NCBI RefSeq assembly: GCF_000243695.2
Contig: NZ_AHMN02000002.1
Coordinates: 79,176 to 143,175 of the forward strand
From: Leptospira kirschneri serovar Cynopteri str. 3522 CT
GTDB lineage: Bacteria > Spirochaetota > Leptospiria > Leptospirales > Leptospiraceae
Direction of reading: 5' to 3'
Length of the DNA stretch: 64,000 nucleotides
In this document: positions 1 through 11,348 of the stretch, in pieces
Numbering within the stretch: position 1 is the first letter of the stretch
How the letters are laid out: every line of letters starts with the position of its first letter
Made by a program: the position numbers and the translations under genes
The notes under the pieces: generated by a model
Databases searched by the model: none
Told to the model about the DNA's origin: nothing
What the model saw: the letters and a program-made list of their open reading frames with translations, nothing else

Positions 1-602
1 TCTTTTACGTTATCTCTTATCTTTACGGAAGCAGGAAAATCGGGAAGTTTATGTTTATATGAAAAAGACTCCGTTTTATCCTTGAGGGATATAGGAGGAA
101 TCGAAATTTTTCCCAAACCTTCCAAAACTCCGGGAGGACCGCTGACGTGAATTACAGAAGGGGAAACAAAATGATTCGTCTTTACATAGTTAGGTGGAAG
201 GTCTCCCGTAAACTTCACTTCGATGGGAAGTATTTTACCGGAATTTGATTCCACGTTTACCCTAATTTTATCCCGTAATCTTGTAATTCTAAGCCCCGCG
301 GGTGCTCCCGAAATTCTATAAACGGAAACTAAATTTTCTCCGGTCTTAAGTTCGGAAGAATTAATATGAGCTTTTAAAAACTGGGAATAATAATTTACGT
401 ATTCCCGAACCCCTTCCACTTTTATAGGAACCGTTTTATCGGAGGTTTTAGAAACGATCAAAGAACCGCCTAACTTAGGATATTCGATCGGAATCTGGAT
501 TTCTTTTACGAGTATTTTAGAATTTTGTAGATTTATATAGAATACGATCGCCAGAATCAAAGACCCTAATTTGGCCTGCCAGTTATTGAAGATCAATTTC
601 AA
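1..602 (-). CDS. cdaR: YbbR-domain protein, CdaA partner (partial)
   Basis: Reading from 602 down to the window edge gives an open frame beginning LKLIFNNWQAKLGSL, then a single membrane helix (LILAIVFYI), then an extracytoplasmic beta-rich stretch with phrases such as VPIKVEGV and IHVSGPPGVLEGL that are typical of YbbR repeats. It follows cdaA by 2 bases, the usual cdaA-cdaR arrangement, and this family is known to regulate the CdaA cyclase at the membrane. The start is probably TTG at 602 (a second TTG lies at 596); no ATG fits. The C-terminus is cut by the window edge, so length and number of YbbR repeats are unknown. Confidence 0.85.
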   Translation of the reverse strand, partial: MKLIFNNWQAKLGSLILAIVFYINLQNSKILVKEIQIPIEYPKLGGSLIVSKTSDKTVPIKVEGVREYVNYYSQFLKAHINSSELKTGENLVSVYRISGAPAGLRITRLRDKIRVNVESNSGKILPIEVKFTGDLPPNYVKTNHFVSPSVIHVSGPPGVLEGLGKISIPPISLKDKTESFSYKHKLPDFPASVKIRDNVK

Positions 603-604
603 CT

Positions 605-1426
605 TCAGCGCTCCGCCTTTTCTTCCACAACCGGATTGTGTTTTTCGGAAACGTTATCTCTTTTTTTAAGGATCGTATTGACTAGATTTTTAAGTTCGAT
701 CGGTTTAACAGGATGAGTCATTTCTCCGTCGTAACATACGGAGATTTCTCCAGTTTCTTCCGACGTAACGATCACAATAGAATCTGATTCTTCTGAAATT
801 CCAAGCGCGGCTCTGTGTCTGGCTCCCATCCTTGCGTCATCCAAATTCTGAGTCATTGGGAGAAAAGCTCCGGCACAAGCGATTCTATTCTGTTCTATGA
901 TTACGGCCCCGTCGTGAAGTGCTGAATTTTTTTTAAAAATAGTAAGAAGCAAACTCGCGGAGATGATCGCGTCTAATTGCACGGATTGATCTATAATTTC
1001 CTTCAAACTATTTTCTCGTACAATCGCAATCAGAGATCCTGTTTTATTTTTAGCCATAACCTTTACGGCCTCTATAATCTCCTCTAAATCTGTCATTTGT
1101 TTTAAAAGAAACGGCTGAAAGATTTTCATTTTAGAAAGATCTGCTGTAATCTTTCTAAGCTCCGGCTGGAGTAAAACGATAATCGCAAATACGAGTGCAG
1201 GACGAATACTTTCTATAATCCAATCTAATAATTCGAGTTCAAACGTACTCGCAAAAATTCCTAAAAACCAAATGACCGCGACCCCGAGTAACAGCTGAAT
1301 CCCTCTGGTTCTTCGAATGGTAGAATAAAATTGATAAATGAAAAAACCGACAATCAGTATATCTATGATGATAATGAACGGATTTTTACCGAGTGGGAAT
1401 AGGGATATGTTCTTGAAAAAAAACAA
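605..1426 (-). CDS. cdaA: Diadenylate cyclase (c-di-AMP synthase), membrane type
   Basis: 273 residues. Three hydrophobic N-terminal segments (about residues 15-85) precede a DisA-N/DAC cyclase domain with the two catalytic signatures: LHDGAVII (DGA motif, about residues 171-178) and [12 protein letters not shown] (RHR motif, about 202-213). The enzyme condenses two ATP into cyclic di-AMP, a messenger linked to potassium transport and wall homeostasis. The length matches CdaA. It lies 12 bases after dapB and 2 before cdaR on the same strand, so all four genes are probably co-transcribed. In many Firmicutes cdaA-cdaR is followed by glmM; here the upstream partners are dapA and dapB instead. 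Confidence 0.95.
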   Translation of the reverse strand: MFFFKNISLFPLGKNPFIIIIDILIVGFFIYQFYSTIRRTRGIQLLLGVAVIWFLGIFASTFELELLDWIIESIRPALVFAIIVLLQPELRKITADLSKMKIFQPFLLKQMTDLEEIIEAVKVMAKNKTGSLIAIVRENSLKEIIDQSVQLDAIISASLLLTIFKKNSALHDGAVIIEQNRIACAGAFLPMTQNLDDARMGARHRAALGISEESDSIVIVTSEETGEISVCYDGEMTHPVKPIELKNLVNTILKKRDNVSEKHNPVVEEKAER

Positions 1427-1438
1427 TCCTGACTCCCT

Positions 1439-2251
1439 TTACAATCCCAAAACCGCAAACATATCGTAAAGTCCCGGCTTGCGACCTACTAAAAATTCTG
1501 CCGCGCGTACACTTCCTACTGCAAAGGTTTTTCGATCCTGAGCCTTATGTGTTATTTCTATTCTTTCTTCGGGAGTAAAAAAATATACGGTATGATCTCC
1601 AATCACTTCTCCCGCTCGAAACGTGTGAATTCCTATTTCTTTAGAATCTCTTTCTTTTAAAATCCCGTGTCTTCCGTGGACTACGTTTTTAGACGTTCTG
1701 CCTAACGTTTCTAAAAGTATGTTCTTTAATTTTTCGGCGGTTCCAGAAGGTGCGTCCTTTTTGTGACGATGATGAATGTCTTGGATTTCTATATCCGAAA
1801 TTTCTCCCATTACCTTGGCCGCAATTTCGGTTAACTTGAATAATAAATTCACTCCGATAGACATGTTAGGTGAATATACGATTCCGATTTCTTTAGAAGC
1901 CACTTGCAACGCATCTTTTTGAAGTTCTGTGAGCCCTGTAGTTCCGATTACAACCGGCTTTTGATGCTGAATACACGCCTTAAGTGTAAAATCCAAGTTC
2001 TGATGTGTGCTGAAATCGATCACACAATCCGCACTCCGCACCGCGACTTCTAAATCAGATGAAAAATTCACTCCGTTTTGTTTGATCCCGGAATGTAGTC
2101 CGGAATCCATTCCTAAAAATACGGAACTTTGACTGACTATCGATGAAGATAACGTGGATTTGATAGAAGTAGAAAGTACGGAGATGATAGCGCGTCCCAT
2201 TCTTCCGGACGCTCCGATCAAAGCAATTTGAGTTTTTGAAGGTTGACTCAT
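1439..2251 (-). CDS. dapB: 4-hydroxy-tetrahydrodipicolinate reductase
   Basis: 270 residues. The N-terminal Rossmann motif GASGRMGR binds NAD(P)H; VIGTTG and [10 protein letters not shown] are family signatures; [13 protein letters not shown] near residue 160 carries the catalytic His and Lys. It performs the second committed step of diaminopimelate/lysine synthesis, reducing the DapA product in the cytoplasm. ATG at 2251 lies 3 bases beyond the dapA stop, so the two are very likely translationally coupled. The length is standard for the family and no key residue is missing. Confidence 0.97.
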   Translation of the reverse strand: MSQPSKTQIALIGASGRMGRAIISVLSTSIKSTLSSSIVSQSSVFLGMDSGLHSGIKQNGVNFSSDLEVAVRSADCVIDFSTHQNLDFTLKACIQHQKPVVIGTTGLTELQKDALQVASKEIGIVYSPNMSIGVNLLFKLTEIAAKVMGEISDIEIQDIHHRHKKDAPSGTAEKLKNILLETLGRTSKNVVHGRHGILKERDSKEIGIHTFRAGEVIGDHTVYFFTPEERIEITHKAQDRKTFAVGSVRAAEFLVGRKPGLYDMFAVLGL

Positions 2252-2254
2252 TCG

Positions 2255-3140
<886 letters not shown>

Positions 3141-3227
3141 GGGTTAGGTTCTTGATTTGAGTCGGATTTGGCAATCAAAAACGTTTCGATTTCTGATTGC
3201 AGAGAGACTTCTTACTTCTAGTCTGGA

Positions 3228-4283
3228 TTGGTAGTGAAACAGATTTCTTTTTTCTGGAATCCAGTTCTTACGTGTGCTCTCCTTTTTTTTGCCACGTCAT
3301 TTTTCTCTTGGATTTATCTTCATTCCAAAAGGTTCGCAATCTCGGACGTCTCGAATGAAAGAAGTATGCACGTCGGAACTACGAAAAAATCGGGAGGTAT
3401 TTGGATTTTACTTCCCATTTTTTGTCTATCGATCGTTTGGTTCAGTGTTTTTGAAATTCCGGATCGTAAAATTTTTCTATTTTTTACGGGTTTATTTTTC
3501 TTTTTTTTAATCGGTCTTGCAGACGATCTTTTTTCATTGAGTGCTGGGATTCGTCTCGTTTTGGAAATTTTTTTCCTAATCGTTTTCTTTTATCTGGAAC
3601 CGGTTCGATTTTCTTTTCTAAGTTTAAGTATAGAAAACATTCCAGGTCTTTCCACCTTGATTTTGATCGTTTACGTCTTGTTTGTCGTTAACGTTTGTAA
3701 TTTCATGGATGGTCTGGATGCATATCTTTCTTCTCATTTTCTTCTTGCCATTTTAGCGTTTTCATTTTTATTTCATTCCCAACTTCCTTTATTTTATTCT
3801 TGGATCTGCGCGGGCGTTTTCGGTTTTTTAAGCTTTAACTTGCCCAAGGCAAAACTTTTTTTAGGCGATTCCGGTTCTCTTCCTCTTGGTTATACAATTT
3901 CTGTTCTTCCTTTGTTTTTTATAGACGACAAACTTTGGGGTTCGTTTGAAATTTCTTCCTCGTTCTTTTTGTTGCCGGTGTTTTTCGTGGACGGTGTGGT
4001 TACGATTTTTTTACGGCTCAAAAACGGTGAAAATATTTTCCAAGCTCATCGTAGACATCTTTATCAGCTAATCGCCGTTAGTTCTAAAAGCAAAGGTTTA
4101 GTTTCGTTTCTTTTTACGATCGCCAATCTTCCAGCTATGATCCTATTTGCGTTTCATCGTAACCTAGAAATTCCCGGCAGTATTATTTTTTGGATCTGTT
4201 TAGTATTTTATGTAGGCGCGTATTTTTTATTGTTTCGTAAATTTAGAACGCCTATGTCGAACGACCTAAAACGCGATCCGTAG
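3228..4283 (+). CDS. WecA/MraY-family undecaprenyl-phosphate sugar-1-phosphate transferase
   Basis: 351 residues, largely hydrophobic with about ten membrane segments. The family's catalytic motifs occur in order: GLADDLFSL (DD pair), [11 protein letters not shown] (the N-x-x-x-D-G-x-D motif), [12 protein letters not shown], and the cytosolic loop HRRHLYQL, which is characteristic of the WecA/RgpG branch rather than MraY. Such enzymes move a HexNAc-1-phosphate onto undecaprenyl phosphate to start O-antigen or other surface glycans; the exact sugar cannot be read from sequence. The start is TTG at 3228 (GTG at 3234 is an alternative). Divergent from dapA across about 90 bases. Confidence 0.85.
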   Translation: MVVKQISFFWNPVLTCALLFFATSFFSWIYLHSKRFAISDVSNERSMHVGTTKKSGGIWILLPIFCLSIVWFSVFEIPDRKIFLFFTGLFFFFLIGLADDLFSLSAGIRLVLEIFFLIVFFYLEPVRFSFLSLSIENIPGLSTLILIVYVLFVVNVCNFMDGLDAYLSSHFLLAILAFSFLFHSQLPLFYSWICAGVFGFLSFNLPKAKLFLGDSGSLPLGYTISVLPLFFIDDKLWGSFEISSSFFLLPVFFVDGVVTIFLRLKNGENIFQAHRRHLYQLIAVSSKSKGLVSFLFTIANLPAMILFAFHRNLEIPGSIIFWICLVFYVGAYFLLFRKFRTPMSNDLKRDP

Positions 4284-4323
4284 AGAGCGTTTTACTGAGT
4301 TTCAAACGCGATCCGTAGAGAGC

Positions 4324-4647
4324 CATAACCAACCCCACAAATTGAATAAGATTTTAGAATCAAAATTGAACTCAGCAAAACGCTTTTTGCGAAAGCGTTT
4401 TAGGCTCAAAAACGCACATGATTCAAGTGTTCCGACAAGAATGAGTCTTTTTACTTGCAAAAAGCATGTTTCTCTGATAGAGAAAAGTCTTCCAAGCCTT
4501 TCCACCTCCCACCTGAATTGCGACCCATGGAAAGCAATTCATTGAGTTACCACCCAAAATCTAGGGTGGGATGTAAGTTTTACAGAGGATTTGTCGTAAT
4601 TCCGACAGATCTATATTGAAATCTAAATACTTGTGGGGTTGGTTATG
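4324..4647. repeat. Interspersed element with 17-bp terminal inverted repeats, copy 1 (324 bp)
   Basis: Begins CATAACCAACCCCACAA and ends with its exact reverse complement. Both sides carry TAGAGAG, which looks like a target duplication. It contains an inner region shared with 30245-30496 and 37458-37709 (phrases TCCGACAAGAATGAGTC and CAGAGGATTTGTCGTAATTC). No coding capacity, so non-autonomous. Compared with the other copies it has about 70 extra internal bases. Confidence 0.7.
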
Positions 4648-4769
4648 ATAGAGAGCGTTTGCTGAGTTCAGGGAGTGAGACGCTTTCAATTCACAAAAAT
4701 GTAGGAACTCTTACAGAAAAGCTAATAAATCCTAATTTCAAATATTACTTTTTTAATACGAGTTCGTGG

Positions 4770-5245
4770 AGAAATCCTAGGTCAATTTTTTCGTAAAAAG
4801 ATAAATGTGGGAACTCTCACAAATCGTGGATTTATCAGTTAAACTTTGAGAATTGTGGGAACTACTATACTACTGGGATACAAAAAGAATCATCGTCCAA
4901 TCTGATTTTTGCACAAAACCGCTGTTTTGCGATCATCAATATTTAAATTTGTTTTAACGTGAATTCGACATAAGAAAGCAAGAAAGAATTTTCTAAAAGT
5001 ATGAGTTCCTACAATTTTAAAATTTGTTCGTAAAATCGTGATTTGTGGTAGTTCCCACACTTGAACACGACAGATTCAATCTTTATAAACTTCTATTCTT
5101 TAAATTGTGGTAGTTCCCACAGCATTTTACAGGCAAACCTAAATTTTGCAGTAGTTCCCACATTTAAGAAAACGATCTGTAAAATTCGGATTCCAACTTT
5201 TTTAGAATCATGGGTTCCTTACATCGAATTCACGTTTTTTTAAGA
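4770..5245. repeat. Long intergenic repeat with GGGAACTAC palindromes, copy 1
   Basis: Roughly 480 bp that align by eye with 29670-30040 and more loosely with 48775-49165: shared phrases CCTAGGTCAATTTTTTCG, CATCGTCCAATC and TTTTCTAAAAGTATGAGTTC in the same order. It contains several copies of a 16-base imperfect palindrome, TGTGGTAGTTCCCACA, e.g. at 5044-5059 and 5106-5121. Short ORFs across it are not supported as genes. Confidence 0.6.
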
Positions 5246-5469
5246 TCTTCCTTCGATTGGATTTATCTTTATATAATACTGGATTTTTATTCTCGGAAAG
5301 TAGTAAGTTGGTCAATTTCAAATTCTAATGATTCTAAGTTAGTGTAAATTCAGTATAACAATGCGAAAGGGATCGATGAATGAACTAAAGCACAACACTT
5401 CCTATGAGGCGCGTTGGAAACTCAGCACAAGTTATTGGTATTTTATAAAAACTGAATCTGATTCTGAAA

Positions 5470-5565
5470 TCTCACAATAACTTGACCAGAGCTAAAGAGC
5501 CCGGTCCAGCCTTTGTTTGCAAAGGCTGGATTCGCCCCCATTTTATTATTACGTAGAACAGTCGT
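5470..5565 (+). repeat. Hairpin-bearing intergenic repeat (GACCAGAGCTAAAG family), copy 1
   Basis: Contains the core GACCAGAGCTAAAGAGCCCG followed by a perfect 10-bp stem, CCAGCCTTTG at 5506-5515 and CAAAGGCTGG at 5520-5529, with a TTTG loop, then GATTCGCC and an AT-rich tail ending ATTACGT. The same core occurs at 15209-15312, 30600-30705 and 42863-42970 (plus) and at 9128, 37260, 48060 and 63495 (minus). The stem sequence changes between copies while staying paired. Confidence 0.7.
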
Positions 5566-5589
5566 TAAGTGAATAGCAACTGTTCTTTC

Positions 5590-5992
<403 letters not shown>

Positions 5993-6109
5993 TGAAACAT
6001 CAATGAATTGAAAAAGTAAAAGTTATATTAAGATTTAGTTAAGAAAAAGCGTTCAGACAACTTAAAATTTTCTTAATTAAATTCTAAAGAATGTCAGTTT
6101 TTATTTTGG

Positions 6110-6215
6110 TTATTAATCATAACTATATAATAGAGTACCTAATATTTTGCGTGGAATCAGTGTTTTGTGATAAAATTAACGGTACTCAATTTTATAGAGA
6201 TTAGTAAAATAAATT
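6110..6215 (+). repeat. Degenerate ~100-bp intergenic repeat (ACCTAATATTTTGC family)
   Basis: Phrases AACTATATAATAGAGTACC, ATCAGTGTTTTGTGAT and GGTACTCAATTTTATAGAGA recur in the same order near 42525-42620 and 48545-48650, and reversed near 26995-27090, 28870-28970, 43590-43690, 47685-47770 and 49305-49410. No ORF. The rest of 5993-6490 is AT-rich with nothing further recognised. Confidence 0.6.
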
Positions 6216-6490
6216 TTCAAGAAGTGTAATATCAAGTTCTAACGATTACACTTTATTTTATTATTCTGAGTAGGATAAGTGATAGTAAACCAGAATACTT
6301 CCTCCTCGATTTTCTTTTTCGTTTTTAGAATGAAAATATTTTTTAAACTATGACGTTTAACAAAAGAGATTTTATTTCAAAGCAAAGATAACATAAAACG
6401 ATTTAGAAACGTTGTGTCAGAACCAGCATTTGCATGAGTAAATTATTACTTACTTGATTGTTTTTACCGTCCATTCAAGTTAAAACACAG

Positions 6491-6916
6491 TCAAGAAGGC
6501 TCCCATAGTTCAATCTTGTTGCCTTCGGCATCCATGATATGGACAAATTTTCCATAGTCGTAACTCGTAATACTGTCAAGTATGATTACTCCGTTTTGTT
6601 TAAGTTTCTCCACAAACCCTTCAATATTTTGAACTCGGTAGTTAATCATAAAATCTTTTTTGGATGGAGAAAAATATTCAGACCCCTTTTTGAAAAGACT
6701 CCATTGAAGATAGTTTATCTCGTCTGGTTTGTTGACGTCTCTGGATTCGAAAGTCGAACCCCATTCATTGGTTTCAAGTCCTAAATTTTTGGCATACCAT
6801 TCTTTGGTTTCCTGCGGATTGTCGGAAAAAAAGAAAATACCGCCAATTCCTGTCACCTTTGGTGTTGTGTCAATAGGTGAAGTTGAATTCTCTGCTTGAT
6901 CGTTTGGGTCTTCCAT
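6491..6916 (-). CDS. VOC-superfamily (glyoxalase/bleomycin-resistance fold) protein
   Basis: 141 residues. After a polar N-terminal lead of about 22 residues comes GIGGIFFFSDNPQETKEWYAKNLGL, the opening beta-alpha-beta of VOC proteins, and it closes with YGKFVHIMDAEGNKIELWEP, where the final Glu is the usual metal ligand. The substrate cannot be predicted: the family includes glyoxalases, dioxygenases and antibiotic-binding proteins. A fair Shine-Dalgarno (AAAGGTAGG) precedes the ATG. It is one of several single-domain small-molecule enzymes in this accessory patch (compare 8349-8942 and 9628-10140). Confidence 0.8.
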   Translation of the reverse strand: MEDPNDQAENSTSPIDTTPKVTGIGGIFFFSDNPQETKEWYAKNLGLETNEWGSTFESRDVNKPDEINYLQWSLFKKGSEYFSPSKKDFMINYRVQNIEGFVEKLKQNGVIILDSITSYDYGKFVHIMDAEGNKIELWEPS

Positions 6917-7067
6917 ATAGCCTACCTTTTAGTTGTCGAATAACAGCTTGCAAGAAGTTATTACAAGCGAAATTATTTTCAATCATCATGAAATTGGTAC
7001 ACAAAAACGACTATCTCATGTTAGACGAAAGTTTCTGCCTGATTAAAATAAAATCGTCTTTTTACGC

Positions 7068-7280
7068 TTAAAGTGGTTTTGTTAAACTAGATAAACTAAT
7101 TTTTTGCTTTCTATTTTTATCCAAGGAATTAGCTTCATATAATTCTTTTGAATGTATCTTAGAATCTAAAGGCTCTAATTTACAAAATTCTCCATCCATT
7201 ACCAATTTTTCCGGGAATTTAGGCACATTCCAATTTTGAATTTTTATTCCGATAGCTTGGTTGTTTGAATTTAATTTATA
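7068..7280 (-). pseudogene. Truncated GNAT-type N-acetyltransferase remnant
   Basis: An open frame lacking a credible start reads IGIKIQNWNVPKFPEKLVMDG then EFCKLEPLDSKIHSKELYEAN and stops at TAA 7068. This resembles the N-terminus of RimJ/RimL-like acetyltransferases (LEPLD..H..ELY.A), but the catalytic acetyl-CoA-binding part is absent and the tail (KNRKQKISLSSLTKPL) looks unrelated. The frame is closed upstream by a stop at 7281-7283. I infer a gene fragment; the match is by pattern only. The rest of 6917-7390 shows nothing else. Confidence 0.5.
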
Positions 7281-7390
7281 TTAAATCATTTTTTAAGTTT
7301 CTTAGATCGAAAAATTGATGCCTTCCTTAAATTTGCAGAAACGTCCGCTTAACTTAACGACTACGGTTTTACGAAAGTGGGAAACCCCAG

Positions 7391-8278
7391 TTATGTGCGT
7401 TGTTTATACTTTTTTAATAATTCATCTTTATAACAACTTATGTTATACCCGTGAATCATAATAAAATCTAATTGTCGGCTTTCGGGTAAAGCATTCTTGT
7501 AAGCTTCAATATCATCTATATACTTTAATTCTAATTTTATAAATTGGTTTTTATCATTAGCTTTTTTAAAACTCTTCTCCAAATCATAAAGATTTTCGAG
7601 TTTTTTAATTAAATCATCGATTCGTTCTTTTGATAAACCGGATTTTTCCATAATTAATTTTATTACTCCTGACTTTGTTGATTTTGGAGTAATACTTATT
7701 AACTTATCTTTTGATATGAGTGGCAATGATATGTCTCGATCTATTTCCATATAACCTGCTATCATCCATAAAAATATGGAACCTGGTCCAATTGCTAAAG
7801 GTCCGTTAATTTTACCATCAATAACTTGACAAAGAACCTCTCCACTCGTATCTTTAAAAGCGGGATGAAACACAAAATTTCCATCACCGCCACTTATAGG
7901 TGATTGTATGTTATATAAATCATAATCTTCATCCTTCCATTTGGTTCCCTCAAGATTTTTGACGTTAATTCTATTATCAAAAGCAATTTGTCCGCCGAAT
8001 AAATTTTCTCCTTTCCAGATACCCATAGTTGCATGTTCAGAGAATATTCTTTTAACTGATTCAGGCCATTGTTCTATTTCTTTTTTATCCGCAGGTTCGG
8101 TAAGTTCAATTGAAACATCATTAACAAGTTTTACTTTAATATTTTCATCCAAATATTCGATACCTTCGATTTTAGAAAAAATTCTCTGAAACAAATCCAA
8201 ACTGGATGGTGTATCCAATAAAAGCTCTCTGAAATGTTCGATAATCTTTTCATTATCCTGAGTCCATTCTTCATTCAC
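7391..8278 (-). CDS. Uncharacterised acidic cytosolic protein, 295 residues
   Basis: I do not recognise a family. There is no signal peptide or membrane segment. The N-terminal 60 residues look helical and acidic; the middle is Gly/Pro-rich (SPISGGDGNFVFHPAFKD, INGPLAIGPGSIF), suggesting a globular beta domain; the C-terminal 90 residues are helical and Lys/Glu-rich (LSKERIDDLIKKLENLYDLE). Codon use is AT-rich, like the rest of this patch. It stands alone, about 70 bases downstream of the RibD-like gene on the same strand. An immunity-type protein of the SMI1/SUKH kind is conceivable but not supported by a motif I can name. Confidence 0.7.
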   Translation of the reverse strand: MNEEWTQDNEKIIEHFRELLLDTPSSLDLFQRIFSKIEGIEYLDENIKVKLVNDVSIELTEPADKKEIEQWPESVKRIFSEHATMGIWKGENLFGGQIAFDNRINVKNLEGTKWKDEDYDLYNIQSPISGGDGNFVFHPAFKDTSGEVLCQVIDGKINGPLAIGPGSIFLWMIAGYMEIDRDISLPLISKDKLISITPKSTKSGVIKLIMEKSGLSKERIDDLIKKLENLYDLEKSFKKANDKNQFIKLELKYIDDIEAYKNALPESRQLDFIMIHGYNISCYKDELLKKYKQRT

Positions 8279-8348
8279 TCTATTTAATTTTATAATATTC
8301 TAATATAATTCTAAATTAATAATAAAATATTTTTCTCATTTCGTTTTT

Positions 8349-8942
8349 TTAAACTCCAACAGTACCTGTTTTGACTTCTCCGGCTCGTTTATAATTAGCA
8401 ATAATCACTCCACTTGGTGTAACAGAACCCTCTATTAATGTAAATGCCGCCGGGACGGTCCCGTCACCAAACAAACGTTTGCCCGTATCAAGCGTAACGG
8501 GAAATATTTTAAGCCATAACTCATCCACTAAATCATTCTTAAGCAACAATTGAATAAGCTCTCCACTTCCCCAAACTTGAATGTCGGAACCTTCTGAATT
8601 TTTGAGTTTTTCAATATCCGCCAAACTTTCGAGGAATACTGAGTTTTTCCAATGTGACTTTTTCATGGTCTTGGACATGACATATTTTGTGCCATCATTA
8701 ATGCCAGGCCAAAAGTCTGCATGTTCAGGCCAATAAGAGGCGAAAATCTCAAATGTTTTTCTGCCCAAAAGATAATCTGCAGGTTTCATCTGTTTTTCCA
8801 TGACCTTACCAGAAACTTCGTCATGATACGGTGCAGTCCAACCGCCATATTTAAAACCGCCTGATGTATCTTCCTCAGGTCCACCGGGTGCTTGCATAAC
8901 CCCATCTAATGTAATAAATGATGAAACAATTATTTTTCTCAT
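8349..8942 (-). CDS. RibD C-terminal/DHFR-like reductase family protein
   Basis: 197 residues. It starts MRKIIVSSFITLDGVMQAPG, the classic opening of the DHFR-like RibD-C family, followed by DYLLGRKTFEIFASYWP, KYVMSKTM and IQVWGSGELIQLLLKNDLVDEL, which form the nucleotide-binding core. Members are NADPH-dependent reductases of unknown substrate (YyaP/YwjB type), not housekeeping DHFR. A strong Shine-Dalgarno, GAGGAG, sits about 8 bases before the ATG. Such stand-alone genes are often horizontally acquired; the accessory setting here fits that, though this is inference. Confidence 0.85.
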   Translation of the reverse strand: MRKIIVSSFITLDGVMQAPGGPEEDTSGGFKYGGWTAPYHDEVSGKVMEKQMKPADYLLGRKTFEIFASYWPEHADFWPGINDGTKYVMSKTMKKSHWKNSVFLESLADIEKLKNSEGSDIQVWGSGELIQLLLKNDLVDELWLKIFPVTLDTGKRLFGDGTVPAAFTLIEGSVTPSGVIIANYKRAGEVKTGTVGV

Positions 8943-9627
<685 letters not shown>

Positions 9628-10140
9628 TTAGCCGGCTGCGGCTTTAAGAGCGGCGATGTCAATTTTCTGCATCTTCAACATCGCTTGTGTTGCACGTTCG
9701 GCTTTCGCACGATCTTTATGAAATACAAGTTGTAATAGAATCTTAGGCGTTACCTGCCACCACAAACCGTATTTATCCTGAACCCAACCACACATAGCCT
9801 CTTTGCCACCGTCTGCGAGAAGGGCGTTCCAATAATAATCCACCTCTTTTTGCGTTTCTACACTGATCATAAATGAAACGCCCCAGTTAAACTGAAAATC
9901 AGGTCCACCATTATAGGAAAAAAACTTTTGACCATTCAAAATGAAATCAGCCTGCATCGAGTTCGCACTAAGAATTTTGGATTTCTTAAAGATCGATACA
10001 TAAAAATTCGCCGCTTCTTCGGGGTTCGCATTAAACATGAGAAAAGGTGTTATGCTATGCGACGGAGCGCCCCTAAATTTAATTTTCGTTCCATCAGCTT
10101 TCTGTTTCAGCGGACTGTTTTTTTTCTTTGATTTTATCAT
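9628..10140 (-). CDS. PhnB-like VOC protein (3-demethylubiquinone-9 3-methyltransferase-domain family)
   Basis: 170 residues. After a basic leader, ITPFLMFNANPEEAANFYVSIF is the signature opening of PhnB-type VOC proteins, and GVSFMISVETQKEVDYYWNALL, GWVQDKYGLWWQVTP and a C-terminal helix AERATQAMLKMQKIDIAALKAA complete the family pattern. Despite the Pfam name, methyltransferase activity is not expected; the function is unknown. The start ATG has a strong Shine-Dalgarno (AGGAG). It may begin a few residues later, because the first 20 residues (SKKKNSPLKQK...) are unusual for the family. Confidence 0.85.
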   Translation of the reverse strand: MIKSKKKNSPLKQKADGTKIKFRGAPSHSITPFLMFNANPEEAANFYVSIFKKSKILSANSMQADFILNGQKFFSYNGGPDFQFNWGVSFMISVETQKEVDYYWNALLADGGKEAMCGWVQDKYGLWWQVTPKILLQLVFHKDRAKAERATQAMLKMQKIDIAALKAAAG

Positions 10141-10461
10141 GTTTTTCTCCTTTTTTTAGAGCGATTTGATCGCCTATATTACAAATTTTATGAAAATAGT
10201 CATTTCAAATTTTTCGTCAGATAGACGTCCTCTGCACAAACATTTCATGGCTTAGACTTGTTCAGATAGTTGCATTGATGAACTTTACAAATTGATTTAT
10301 GATTAGACAAATAAATTTCGTAGATCGCTTATATGATTGATAACATTGTTGAATGGACTTAATAAAAAGTATTCATCTTTTCTTCTATTAAACAGGAAAC
10401 TCTAAATGATCCATAGCATAACAAAAATGTTCGCCTAACAAAAGAGTTTTCAGTGTTTTCT

Positions 10462-10556
10462 GTCCGAAGCGTTTAGGTGCGGCGGGACTTGAGCGAGCCT
10501 TTGGCGAACGTCTTGCAAGTCGAAATACAAAGCAAATGTGATTTTAGTCTGTAGTA
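10462..10556. repeat. 95-bp direct repeat flanking chpIK, left copy
   Basis: GTCCGAAGCGTTTAGGTGCG onward is identical by eye to 11349-11443 over 95 bases (offset 887). Weaker similarity continues for about 40 bases (ATTAGAAATTT-GAATAAA). It is more G+C-rich than its surroundings and has no ORF. The rest of 10141-10619 shows nothing recognisable. Confidence 0.85.
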
Positions 10557-10619
10557 AAGAATTATATTAGAAATTTAGAATAAAGCAAGAAGATGAAGTT
10601 AGTTGTAGCAGTCCATTTA

Positions 10620-10961
10620 TTAAAATACTAATAACTTAATATTATCTAAAACTTCTTTCAAAGAAACTTTACTTATCGATTCAATAAACTCTGCTTCACG
10701 AATAGTCCAATCTAAACTTTTCACTTGATCAGATAGAATTACGCCATTGATTTTTTTTGATTTAAAGAATACTTCAAATGGGTAACCTTTAACCTTGCTA
10801 GTGATTGGACAAAATATTGCTAACCCAGTTTTCGAATTATATACTTTAGGCGATAAAACAAGTGCGGGCCTACGACCTTTTTGTTCATGACCTGCTTGAG
10901 GAGTAAAGTTCAACCAAACTATATCTCCTTTTCCAGGAGTGTATTTTCTACTCTTTACCAA
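10620..10961 (-). CDS. chpK: ChpK/MazF-family mRNA-interferase toxin
   Basis: 113 residues. The MazF/PemK fold is visible: GDIVWLNFTPQAGHEQKGRRPALVLS, where Arg of GRRPALVLS is the conserved substrate-binding residue, then LAIFCPITSKVKGYPFEV with the catalytic-region Thr/Ser, and DQVKSLDWTIREAEF. MazF toxins cut single-stranded mRNA in the cytoplasm. It overlaps the end of the antitoxin gene upstream by 7 bases, the standard coupling. It matches the ChpK toxin known from L. interrogans. The reading frame is intact and full length, so it is probably functional. Confidence 0.92.
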   Translation of the reverse strand: MVKSRKYTPGKGDIVWLNFTPQAGHEQKGRRPALVLSPKVYNSKTGLAIFCPITSKVKGYPFEVFFKSKKINGVILSDQVKSLDWTIREAEFIESISKVSLKEVLDNIKLLVF

Positions 10962-11191
10962 ACTTCCTTACCTATCGAGTCACCGCTAGATATTTCAGAA
11001 TGAAGATTTTGTTTCGTAATCTTAGAAAGTTTTTCTTCTAATGAAACTTTTTTCGTAGGATATATTACAATTTTATCCCCTTCATATTGTAATTCAACGT
11101 GGCTTCCGTCATTTAACTCTAATTCCGTTGCCATTGATTTTGGAATTCTAATTCCTAAACTATTACCCCATTTTTGAATAATTGATTCCAT
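10955..11191 (-). CDS. chpI: ChpI antitoxin (AbrB/MazE-like)
   Basis: From ATG 11191 the protein (78 residues) starts MESIIQKWGNSLGIRIPKSM, the swapped-hairpin AbrB/MazE DNA-binding domain, and continues to an acidic C-terminal tail that would wrap the toxin. It represses its own operon and neutralises ChpK in the known pair. An upstream ATG at 11236 would add 15 residues, but these (MTIFQKYIQC...) are not part of the domain, so I chose the internal ATG; no clear Shine-Dalgarno decides it. It runs into chpK with a 7-base overlap. Confidence 0.9.
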   Translation of the reverse strand: MESIIQKWGNSLGIRIPKSMATELELNDGSHVELQYEGDKIVIYPTKKVSLEEKLSKITKQNLHSEISSGDSIGKEVW

Positions 11192-11348
11192 AAATTTTAT
11201 ATATATACATTGTATATACTTTTGAAAAATTGTCACTAATTTTTTAAAATCAAATTTGATATGAATTTCTTTCGTTAAAATTTATAAAATAAATCCTTCA
11301 CTTTCTCTATAAATTTCCGGGCTACTGCAACTAACGAAAAAATTTGCA

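Noticed and set aside
4302..5243. ORFs at 4302-4505, 4342-4545 and 5061-5243
   Set aside because: They lie wholly in interspersed repeat elements and have no ribosome-binding site or family likeness.
7391..8278. SMI1/KNR4 (SUKH) immunity protein
   Set aside because: The Gly/Pro-rich core is only vaguely similar, and no toxin gene lies beside it.
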